Below are positions 39,101 through 49,775 of a stretch of 64,000 nucleotides of DNA, in pieces. The position numbers were made by a program, and so were the translations under genes. Below the pieces are notes generated by a model. It was not told where the DNA came from and made no database searches. It was given only the letters and a program-made list of their open reading frames with translations. Numbering within the stretch: position 1 is the first letter of the stretch; each line of letters begins with the position of its first letter. The stretch is from Rhabditophanes sp. KR3021 (lineage: Eukaryota > Nematoda > Chromadorea > Rhabditida > Alloionematidae), in NCBI GenBank assembly GCA_963281155.1, contig CAUJLY010000001.1, positions 6,138,001-6,202,000 of the forward strand. Reading direction: 5' to 3'.

Positions 39101-39881
39101 GATACAAAAACTCAGCCATAATTTCCGAGTAATAAGCATCGTCGCCTTCTTTTACAAAAATACCACGTTTAAAAGATTTCACACTTCTTAAAGTGTTGTC
39201 TCGGGGAACTGCAATAGCTATGATGTTGCAGCGAGCCATAATTTCCCTTGAACACCCCGAAGTTCTATTTCCTTTTGACCATTCGAAGACTCGTTTCCAA
39301 TTACGGCATAGTTCGGTATTCATGATTCTAACAGAATTAAAAGTGCTAGGAATTGCCTGCCAGTACAAAAGTGGTCGTTTATATTGGATGTAATAAACAA
39401 TCTGATCAGAATTTTTGTCATCCAAATCAATTATAATTTTATGGATGTTTCTGTACCTAATGTGAGTTCTATAGCCTTGCAAATTTTGTTTTCCTTTATG
39501 AACTTCAAAAGGAATCGGAACGCAAAAATCGAGAGTAAGTAATTGTCTTTTGTGACTCAAGTCCATGTAAGACAGTAGTTGATGGTTTCCTGAAATTATA
39601 TTATTAATCTGCATATAACAATTGCCTTGCTTACCAGCAGCATAATTACTAGTTGTGTCTAGATAACTGAGCTCGTTGGTACTAAAGTGGTTGGGACCCG
39701 TTCCGTACTGACTTCTGCAACCAAAAGTACTCTCCTTCATCATACTCCCCAAACCAAACCAGAAAACTTGAATACATTGTGTCCCATCCTCCGTACTAGG
39801 AATCCATGTCTTTCTAAGATTATCTGTTAAAAGCTCTTTGTCAATTGGATCCAAATAAAAGTGGCGTATAGGGTCTATCAT
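36117..39881 (-). CDS. RNA-directed RNA polymerase (nematode RRF/EGO-1 family)
   Basis: Exons 39881-39635, 39589-38627, 38584-38505, 38421-37653, 37614-37139 and 37100-36117 give 1172 residues. The family makes secondary siRNAs (22G/26G-type) from target RNAs. Signatures: VVRKFGEECALRVLYRDDDG; SNSQMRDHGCYFY; DGCGYLS; PGDVRLFDAVDVP; and the catalytic DLDGD at residues 841-845 with its three Asp intact, followed by EYVIIFDKDLYF. The DLDGD/EYV junction crosses a 38-nt intron. Intron 1 (45 nt, 39590-39634) keeps frame, so retention would add 15 residues. Nematode RdRPs are often about 1600 residues; here the N-terminal part is short, and the ATG sits only 140 nt from the symplekin stop behind a TTTTAG acceptor, so the gene is probably the downstream member of an operon. 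Confidence 0.92.
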
Positions 39882-40021
39882 TTGCTAAAATATCTTTTGA
39901 TAAACAAAAGCGAGTGAATAATATTTTATACACAAAAAAGGAAATACAAAATAATAAACGTTAATTAGAATATGAAGAATAATGATACTATTAAGACATT
40001 TGAACGATTTGGCAATATCAA

Positions 40022-43000
40022 TTAATTAACAATTTCTGTCTTGGCGGTTGGCACCTCTTCCTCGTCATTAACAACGATACTGTTCATGAATTCAATCAGT
40101 TTTGTGTCATAACTCAATTTCTTGCATATTACCTTGAAACTACCCCACATCTTTACTTCTTGGGTGGGATTGTGGGTCTGTCCAATCTTATGAACCATTC
40201 CAATTAGGTACTCGTGTGAACTGGGAGAGTACGTGTACAGATTTTCCATCGTATAGAAAAAGGCCTTGTTGAATGTCTCCTTGATACGGGCTTCTTCCAA
40301 TGCTTTGCTCACGTCATTAGACGAAATTAACAGCTGGGAAATGAGCACGTTGATGCCTTCGTACAGTGACGACTCATTTAACTCGTCATCTTTGAGATAC
40401 AAAATTGCAATAAACAACTCGTATGGAGACATCATGGACTGGTCACTGTAAACTGTCTTTTCAGTAAGCAGTTTCTTGAAGAAAATAGGCAAAAAGGTTG
40501 CGCTCAACTGTCTTTGAAAGAATTTTGGTAGCAATGATAAGAAGTGTTCTTTTCTCACACCGACTAAAATAGGCACGAGTAATCTCACATCTCCTTGATT
40601 CTTTTCATACTGTTCGATTACACTTTTAACTAATCTCGGAGAAGGTATTTGAGTGGTGACTAATGTGCTTACAATTTTTACAACCAGAGATTCTGCATTT
40701 GGAGGGCACGCTTCGATAGCACTTAGAATGTCTTCATTTTGCATGCCATGTTGAAGGACGGCTTTATCAATGGACCCCAACACAGCCTTCTTGACTTCGT
40801 TCCTACCCTCAAAATAGATTTTAAAGAGTTGTTTGAAGAGACTTGAATTCAACACCAACACCTCCATGAACAAAGACAAAATTGATTTCAAGTTACTATC
40901 AGTCCATGGAACCTTTTCACTATGAGGAGCCAATTCTTGAGGAGCTTCTTCATTAAGAACTAACAAAATCTTTTTCTCCACCAATATATCCATTTCATTC
41001 TTAATGTGCGGCAAGGAATAAACTTCATTAACCAAGGTTATACATTGATCGAAGACATTCGGAACATGACTCAAAGAAAGCTCCCACACAAATAGAACGA
41101 TTCTAGGTGCCATTGTGGGTCTTAATGTAATTACTCTTTTCAATATATCAAATCCCTTGGTACTTAAATATTTATCATGAATTAAAGTCTTTAAATAATG
41201 AAATGATTTTTCACTATACACAGGTGCTTTAACTAGTAAATTTTGAAGCATCAAATTATTAGATCTTCCGATTGCGTAAGTTTGGTCTAAAAATATGTCT
41301 AAAATTTTGGTGTATCTATCAAGGGCTAATTCACTATCCATAAGACCATCCTTAGAATCGATGGTGAGACATGAGGCACCTTCGGCATTGGTGCAGCACT
41401 TGAATAATTCCTCCATCCACAGGTATGCAATTTCATCTCGTTCAGCTGGCTTTTCCATGATAAAGTCTAACAGCAACTGCTCAAGGCATTCACTTTTTGA
41501 GTTATGCAATTTTGTTACGTAATTGACTACATTTGACCGGTATATACTCATGACACCGCATGATTTCATCATACTTTCGCTTTTTAATAATCTTTTAAAT
41601 GTGCTTTCAAAGAGAGATTCCTGTTTTTCTTTACCTTCAATAATTTTATTACGTAATGGATTATAGTAGAGATCGCTATTTGATGGAGATGAGTAAACAA
41701 TAGGTTCCGCAAGAACGAAAATATGTCTCCCTTGACTTTTGTCAATTGTCAATTGGGTTTCAAGAGCATATCCAGTCTTAGCTGCAGCCAACTTTCTAGC
41801 TGTGTCTTCAATGAAATTCTGCTTCTCTTGAGTATCCATTTTCTGGATCTTCGAAAGAATGATGGTATCGTCAGCTTTTGTTTTGATTAATGTGTCTAAA
41901 GCTTTCTCAAGGATTATTTGTTGTATTGCCTCTTCGAAAATGAATGAACCGAAGCTTTTTGATACATCTTCGACTTGTTTTTTCACCTTCGCTTCTTCTT
42001 CTTTATTGGGTTGCACTGTTGATTCACTTTCTCCTGCAATAAGCTTTATTTTCTTCCCCCCTCCAGAATAGTCAAAGTCATATCTAATTGGTCCCGTTGC
42101 CTTTCTTTTTAATTCAGCTTTAGCGGCCTTTGAGGTATCTTGTTTGATTTTTTCGATTTCTTTACCGGTAAATCCCATTTGCTCGAAAACTTTTGCAATC
42201 AAATCAGTAGAAGAACTTAAGTCAGTAACACAAAGCATCCTAGCAAGATCCATTTTAATCTGCTTTTTAAGTGATCTCAACTTATAATCAGTAAAATGAT
42301 TCAACTCTATTCTTACGAAGGAAAGATAAGCATCCAAGACAGTTGTAGCAGTAGAAGTTCTTCTTCTAGCAATTTTTGATAGAGAAGCTAAGGTTACGGT
42401 CACAACTTGCAATGATTTATGAGAAACGCCTGAACACAGCTTTCTCAATATTTCATCACCTTCGTTCTGAATTTTTCTGTAAGAAACATGACGGTGATTC
42501 CTAAGAACATCTTTAAGAGAAAATGTAGAATCTTGGGATACTTCTTTGTTATCTATGGTTTGACACATCACAATACTTTCCATAAATTTAATGATAAAAA
42601 CTCGAACTGAAATCCTAACATGTTCGATGACACTGAGAATTTTCTTCTTCACAAGATTATCAAACTGGTCCTGAAACATTATATTAATTATAAATATAAA
42701 GGAAACATAAATAACGAGTTTTTTAAGTAATTTAAAAAAATTAAAATAATTCCAGCCAATTAAAGCTAAATTGGTTATATTGGAAGTTCCTTACTACATG
42801 AATCTGACTGTCACGACTTTTGACATAAACAATTTGTGTTCGACAACACATATCTAATTGCCGGTGATTTTTTGTTAATATTGACTCAATCAGAATCTCT
42901 TAATCCCGAAGCAATGATATGAAGTCAATTATGAAGTATGTTTTAAATAGATAGTCAAAAAGGATAGAGATCTAAGAAAGCTTAAATTAGAATAATTTGT

Positions 43001-43527
43001 ATCTACTTTTGTGTTGCTTTATCAAAACACTTTAGCTCTTTCGCACTTAATTTTACTCAACAACTCACCCAGATTCTTCCGATTGTAGCATCGTTTCTAT
43101 TTTCCATTACCCATTTAAGAATTAAGGGATAGAGGTTTGTGCATGCAATGACGGTTCTTTTTTGCACTTCAACAGAGTTATTTTCAATTGCTGTGACCAA
43201 GACGGGAATAGCTTTTGGAAAGAGAGAACTGTCCAGTGCACTAAAATGTAAATGTCAGCAATTAGATATTCCATTAATATAATTAACATACCATCCTTTT
43301 GAAACAGTATCAATAACAAAAGTAAGACATGACTGATGTCTGAGATTAATTAGCTCGATCACTTGATCAAATTGCGTCATCAATAGGTTCCCATCTTTAG
43401 CAAAAAGCTGCTGGAGCATCCCGAATTGTTCTACCAAATTGACGGCTGAATTCCTGGCTCCATTTCTAATGAGTGTAATAAGCTCATTAGATGCATTTGT
43501 ATCGTCTAGAGTATTAGTTTCGTTCAT
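40022..43527 (-). CDS. symk-1: Symplekin homologue (mRNA 3'-end processing scaffold)
   Basis: Exons 43527-43292, 43240-43069 and 42670-40022 join in frame to 1018 residues. Symplekin/Pta1 scaffolds the cleavage-polyadenylation and histone pre-mRNA 3'-end complexes. Seen: N-terminal HEAT-like helices (KAIPVLVTAIENNSVEVQKR, then IACTNLYPLILKWV); a basic linker (AKAELKRKATGPIRYDFDY); and a long C-terminal helical region with the symplekin-type stretch LPKFFQRQLSATFLPIFFKK and PSPRLVKSVIEQYEKNQGDV. The start follows a TTTTTAG acceptor. It lies 358 nt downstream of RMC1 and 140 nt upstream of the RdRP, all minus strand. Intron 2 is 398 nt and shows no clear GIY-YIG copy. Confidence 0.9.
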
Positions 43528-43885
43528 CACGAATGCGATCTAAAAAGAAAATTTAAAAAAGGTTGTTTAGGTGATGCTGTTCCACGCGTGTATTATGTAA
43601 TTCGTCATGAGAAATCGTGGAAATTAATAAAAGAAACTACTATAATGCTGACATCGTATATATGAATTTATAATGACCACGAAGTAGGAATAAAAATATG
43701 GATAGAAAATTCCTGGAATAACTTTATTATATATAAAATAGAATTATATTGTATGCAAATATTTATCTACCATAATGTGAAAAACTAAGCTCATTTAGCA
43801 TAAATCATAGTACATGGATTGATGGATGAACTAAGTAGGAAAGATTAACAGATTAGGATATATTAATTATGCTAGAATATTTAGA

Positions 43886-46874
43886 CTAAACAATCTTTTC
43901 CACTTTTTCATCTTGAAATGATTCATTTAATGTATCCAAGTACGCTTTTGTATCTTGGTCTAGTGTAGACATTTTTTTGGAGGTAAAATATTGAATGACG
44001 GCATATTTTACTTGACGATTTGTGGTGCTAGATGCAGCCATCAAGAATCGCATTGGATCCATAGCATCAGACTTGTGTAATTCCATGTACTTTAAGGCTT
44101 CTACGATATTTCCTTTGTCAATCAGAATTTCAATTATATACTCTGCTGTATTCTCTGTTCTGGCCAAAATGTCTAATGATAAACCAATAAATGGAGTATG
44201 CTTACATCCTAAGGCATATACTTTTAAAGCTAATTGTTTTGAATCAGGAATAACCTAAAAGTGCAATGGTTGTTAATGATCCTTTTGGAAATTAAATAAA
44301 TTATGTTTATTATTAATTTTATTATGCGTATTAATTTGTATCGATCATACTATTTTAGCTAAACAACACCTAACCTACTGAGTTTATTTGCTAAAAAATG
44401 ATAAGAAAACAAGGGGAGATGGGTAGAATGCCGAGGAAGCATCGCATGAAGCGGTTGGAGTTCGATGAAGGTCAGAAGCTTGCCAAATTCACCGAAATGT
44501 TTGAAATGATGGATCAAATAATTGCTTATCGAAAGTTAGTGATGTCCTGGTTAGGGGAAAAATTATTGCTAGCTTCTAGTAATTTGACAAAGGCCGAAGT
44601 TCAATTGTATTTTGATTAATTAAATGTCATTTTAAAGGATCGTGGTATCAGCTGTTCAAAATTCACATTATTTTTCTTTGGAATGGATAACAGGGATTTT
44701 TTTAACAATTTTAGAGGGTTTGCTTCAACTAAAAAGATTACCTACTCATTTATGTTGGTTAATGGCAATTTGCGAAAGTTTTAGAAAAGCTTGTATGACT
44801 CATTTTCAACAAACTCTTTTATGAATGGACTCTATAAAAATTCATCAAAGCCGCTTACTACTAAGTGAATCTGAGCTTGATCCAAATAAGCCACATCTCC
44901 GCGGAAGAATGAACATTCATTTTTCCAGATACAACTTCAATGTCAAAGAAAATCGTGTCCGTTCCAGGAAACAAGAACGGATAAAGACGTCAACAACACC
45001 ATAAAGCTAGATGGTTCTAAGTATAAAACAATTGTTGTCAAGATGGTTGCACCTGCAAAAAAATTGGCACAGAACTTGGAGTATGTTTTAACTGAGTACT
45101 TTGGCAGTCAAGTTAGGAACGTGGATCATGGGAAATGCACCATCGAAGAAGTTTACAAGGTCTCGCCTGCTAATGCTGAATTGATAGGTAAACTTTTGAT
45201 TGATAAGATGTTTGTACTCAAAGATGTAATTGCTACTAATTTTTAGTCTTATTTATATTTTCTAATAAATATGTCTATTTGTTTTTGTCTTTTAATCACT
45301 AACCTTATATTGGAGTAATTGTTGCAGTTTAGAATACTGTTCCGCGTTTACAAGAATTTTGACAATTAATTCAGGAGTATAGTCTCTTAACTTAATTCCA
45401 TGTTCATTTGCTATAAATAGAAATTCCAAGGCTATATCAACGAGGAACTGTTTGTCAAAAGTATCTTCTTCACTTAATGGCAGTAACAAAAAATTCTCAA
45501 TTTGTTCATTTGTTATTTTTACTTTTCTATAAACATCATTTTCTGCCTTCTGAAAAAACCAGCCAAACATTTGTGTAAAGTCTTTAAGCTTAAACCGCTT
45601 TTGTTTTGTAAACAAGCAAACCGTTTCAAGCATATTATTTGGCGTGGTGGAACGATTTAAATATAATCGGATATAAGTCATGGGATCAGAAATGTGGTCT
45701 TGAAAGTCAGAGTAATCTAATTTTAAGGTAGTGAAGATCGCAAAATTTTGGTCTATAATGTAATCAGGAGAAAAAGTGACCCAATCTTCAGAGTAAGCAA
45801 ATTCGTTGATATCTTCATAAAAGTTTTTTAATCTTTCATGGACCTGCACTTTTTGACCACACACGGGATGTTGCTTCAAGTCGTTACCATTAATACCAAT
45901 GTCAAAGAGATAAGTGATTTTGTCGTCTTTACAATGTAAATTTATTATGTTGTCAATAACATGACAAGCCATAGACCCGAAGTAATTATAATTTAAGATG
46001 TACTTGACTTTAGAAACTTCATTGATGTTTGAGGATATTTCATAAAGCAAGATATCACTACTATTGTCATCTTTCGATCTATCTACTAAACAGTACATTT
46101 TTTCATAAATAACGGCAAACATAATGTTTTCTTGCTCCAAAACTCTTCCATTCTTAGCACATCCATAATCAACCTCGAACATTGCCAGTTTCTTTATTTT
46201 TGTACCATCTTCTACACTGAAAGGATTGATATTGTTTTTGCTCAAACCCGTAATTAGAAAAACAATTTTTTTTTCGGGAAAATAAACATGCCAAGAGGAT
46301 GTAATGTTAGTGGAACATAATAATTTCGTTGTTTTCTTCTCTCCGTTTAATTGAAATATTTCCAAGCCATTTTTTAGTATCAACAAAATCTTATCCGGAC
46401 TTACCCATTCAAAGCCTTCAATATATTCGCTTTTCTTAGGATATAAATGAAAAACAATGCCCAATGACAGTTCATCTCTAGGAGGCATAAAAGAACCTTG
46501 TGTGTTGAAAGAACTACTCACTTCCGCAGGAGTTTCCTCCATAACACCGTTTGGTTTTTTGGGCATCAAAACAATTTCGACTCTTTCAGGTGTTCGTAAA
46601 ATACCAACCATTTTCGAGTCAATAGAGACCTTGACAGCTTTAATTGGTTGGTCACCAGGCAAGCGGAAAGACAACTTTGGCTCATGTTTTTTCAAGCTTT
46701 TAATATTTACACCCATCTCACCATTCGATCTGACCGTGCATATCTGAAAAAGTTAATTAAGAAATGAGATGCTATCAAATAAAAACTTACTTTCTTAGTT
46801 GTGTTGTCAAAAAAAATTTCCGAAGAATTAATGTAGCGATCGAAGCTAACCAGAGTTTCGCCAACAATCAGCAT
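43886..46874 (-). CDS. RMC1: RMC1 (regulator of MON1-CCZ1) homologue
   Basis: Exons 46874-46791, 46743-45304 and 44254-43886 join in frame to 630 residues (human 657). RMC1/C18orf8 is the third subunit of the metazoan MON1-CCZ1 complex, the Rab7 exchange factor for late endosomes and autophagy. The N-terminus (LVSFDRYINSSEIFFDN, then KKICTVRSNGEMGVNIK) and the start of a beta-propeller match the human protein as remembered. The C-terminal Mic1-type helical region (LLQYKVIPDSKQLALK, LSLDILARTENTAEYIIEIL, RQVKYAVIQYFTSKK) closes the gene. Intron 2 (44255-45303, 1049 nt) contains an antisense GIY-YIG family copy. I chose Met46874; an open frame extends a little upstream without another ATG. Confidence 0.9.
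44398..45246 (+). pseudogene. GIY-YIG family copy 8, in RMC1 intron 2 (antisense)
   Basis: Begins MIRKQGEMGRMPRKHRMKRL (basic, like the other copies), continues with a helical stretch, then in another frame KITYSFMLVNGNL (like EIRFLKINGK of the copy at 25262). Zinc finger and GIY strands are lost. The C-terminal third is intact over 82 codons: KYKTIVVKMVAPAKKLAQNL, EYVLTEYFG, RNVDHGKCTIEEVY, ELIGKLLIDKMFVLKDVIAT, stop at 45246. Several breaks lie between 44620 and 44990. It is antisense to RMC1, with its stop 57 nt from the RMC1 splice donor. Confidence 0.65.
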
Positions 46875-47224
46875 CTTATGAAAAGCGTTATGAATGGGAA
46901 ATCTCAAAGCGATAACGAATGCGATATTCCACTGATACTCAAAAAATGTGATCAGTAAAAGAGCGAATGTTTATAAAAACACTATGCAAACGTTGGTACA
47001 TATCATGTTTAATCTATATTAAGATAGACATTAATAGGGAAAAATGACGCATACATATACTAATAAATACTTAACAAAGAAAATACTAATTGAAAGCAAT
47101 AAGAGTAAAAGCCATTGCAAAGCAAATAAACGCAAGTTTCAATTAATTTTAGTTCATTGGATATTTAAAAAGGAACATTTAATTTGATACTTGAAAGTGC
47201 AATTTTTTATTTATATATCTGAAG
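46875..47224. other. Divergent intergenic region RMC1 / membrane-protein gene
   Basis: About 350 nt. It should hold both promoters and perhaps an unlocated first exon of the plus-strand gene. A 46-codon ORF from 47044 (MTHTYTNKYLTKK) has no convincing splice link. Confidence 0.45.
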
Positions 47225-48339
47225 TCCACCAAAGAATACATAAATGGCAGAGCTATATTAAAATCTGTAAGTCTAGAATATTATGTGGGAAATATATTTA
47301 TTATAGAAGTAATGACGGCTTTTCACACATAATTATACACCAATATCTTTTAGATGCTTTGATGTATATACTTAGCTTTAGTTATATTATTAAACGGACC
47401 GATTTTTCCAAAAAAGACATCACTTTAGGTGTTTTTGTTAATGGCATCTTTTATATTTTATTGACTCTTTCAAAGCTTGTTCATTTACCATTTTTAGTGG
47501 TTGGCAGGATGTACGGTTCTGATGACAAGAGTAATTGCCATCTCCGTGATGATCCCAATGGCTCTGTAAGATATGAGTATTCCGCCAAACTAATGTCTTT
47601 AACATCATACTGCATAGTTATGTGGTGCAATGATTTAATCTGGAAATCACGCAAGGTAGATTTGAGTCATCCAATTTTCATTAATCATATCTTTATTTAG
47701 AACATCCTCGTAGTTGCCTTTTTCTTAATCCCAAGTGTCTATTTAATATACCACGGAAATTATTTATTTTTTTGTGCATGGATACTAGTAATTCTGGTGA
47801 ATTATTTTTATATGAAAATGGAAAAAGAATTCAGCCATTATACTTGGCTAACAGCTTTCAACCTAAGATATTACAATGCCAGATTACTGTCGTATTGTTT
47901 ATCGGTAAATACGTTTGGTATTGTTACATTAGTATTGGGTTTATATAGACTATTTGGAATAACCTATTCAACATATGTTAGTTTTTTAACTGCAATTTCT
48001 TACGCTGGTATATGTTTTGGATCCATTGCTGAACCTGTAGCCAAAATGTTGTACAATTTTACTAAAAAAGAAGCTTCTATTGTTAAACCTAAAACATTGA
48101 CTCTAGAGTTTAGACCCAAGGCAAAGGATGATCGTGAACCACACAATAAAGTTTGCTTAGTTTGCGAGGGTGATTTGAATTCCGAAAGTTTACTCAAGAA
48201 AAATGAAAGCAAAGGTGAATTTAAGATAAGAGAAAACAAAAAGAGACTGACAGAAAACCTGGAGCATGCGGAAAAAGGGGCATATATTATCCATAGACAT
48301 TGTCAAAAAGAATCTGATCATGTATTGGATAAAGATTAA
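47225..48339 (+). CDS. Multipass membrane protein with C-terminal Cys/His tail, unrecognised
   Basis: Two exons, about 47225-47655 and 47701-48339, joined in frame (SRK then NILVVAFFLIPSV) by a 45-nt intron. The frame is open back to 47188 but has no ATG near, and an AG at 47223-47224 could be an acceptor, so the 5' end is uncertain. Hydrophobic segments: about 47340-47400 (LLDALMYILSFSYII), 47420-47500 (LGVFVNGIFYILLTLSKLV), 47600-47640, 47701-47810, 47880-47960 and 47970-48030; that is six or so membrane spans. The cytosolic tail is Lys/Glu-rich with a C-x2-C (VCLVCEGD) and a later H-x-H-C (IIHRHC), reminiscent of half a RING/zinc-binding module. Not recognised as a known receptor family; a nematode-specific protein is likely. 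Confidence 0.6.
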
Positions 48340-49775
48340 ATGTATATAGTAGGTACATTTTGAGTAATATTGTTGATACAATCAATTCATGTACGTATGT
48401 AATTTCATTAATTGGGGTGATAATTTGTCGCACTTCTTTTTGACAAATTAGTAAAATTTTATTTACTTGAAACAATAAAATATTTGGTGCATCAGTCAAT
48501 CGTGCTTATTAGTTTTATTAATTCGAGATAAGTCTGTTGTGTATTTGTTAAACATAGATAAAATGACTTTCTCGCACTTCAATAATGTGTCTTATATCAA
48601 ACAACACATTTTTTATTTAATAGGGTCCAATGTATTTAGTAATAAAACATTAATAAAATTGTCCCACTTGAATCGAACTGAAGTTGTACAATGACCTAAC
48701 AATTCGTAAAAAATATCTTAAATAAAGTAAATTTAAAAAGTATATTCTTTTCTTGTATTATAAATGTACAAAGGTGGATATAATTATACATAAAATATAC
48801 AAAATTCAAATCTAAATTAAACAGAACATGTACGAAAATTTGATATATTTTAACATATTTAAAAGTGGAATCATGGTCTAGGTATTTTATTAAGCAAATA
48901 AGCCGAGTTCTGATCGTAAAATAACATTTTAATATTTGAACATTTTTTGATATTTAGTAAAAGATTGAGAGAAATAATAAAAGCTTTTGTGGACACCGTT
49001 ATATTTACCTTTTAAGAGGTAATAAAACTTTTGTGACTATTATGAAATTAATGTGATAATTCAAAGTCCATGATCGAAGGAATTTTGTTAAAAATATTTA
49101 GTTTGTGCAAAACTTTTAATTAAATGTTGATGAGTAAGTTGATTATACTTTTTATTTCAAAAGCATCTGTTTTCATCTTATTAAGTATGATTAATTTTAG
49201 GAGATTTTATGACCCCTATTTTAGTATTATTATATTCAATATTATCATAGTATATTTGTAGTTGGTATTTCTCATTTATTGCTTATCTACCTTAAGAAAG
49301 TGATACTTAAATTGATACTGAGTTTAATATTTAGTTCATCAATTATTTTGTCAATTGTCTATTCATAAATACCAAAGCGACAAAAAGCTATTAAAAGTGT
49401 TAATCACTCTACTAATACAAGAATTTGGTGTTTTTTAATATGATTGTGACGCAAAGAATGTGTTTCTAATTAAGATATTAATAGGATCACAAAGCAACTT
49501 TTAGTAGGTGCTAGTCAGTCAATGTGTGAACAATTTGTTACAAGGCGTTTCTTGACATAAATTTTCAACTGAAAAGGCATTCCACCCCGTTTTGTCACCC
49601 ACCAACCCAAACAACTTTAATCTTAAACAAATTTTATGATCTAGATAAGGATTCTTTCAGATTGTTATAAGCCCAACCTCACGTACTCACAATCATAATT
49701 TATTACTAAGCTATTATTACCACTCAAATCTTTTTCTCCTTCCTAATTATAATTGCACAATACACATATTTTGAA
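48340..49775. other. Intergenic AT-rich region
   Basis: 1.4 kb with no ORF or RNA gene that I can support. The last few hundred bases are presumably the promoter of the CPG4-like gene. Confidence 0.5.

Noticed and set aside
48655..48690. GTTCGATTC on the minus strand, resembling a tRNA T loop.
   Set aside because: The flanking bases do not form a T stem and no cloverleaf can be drawn.
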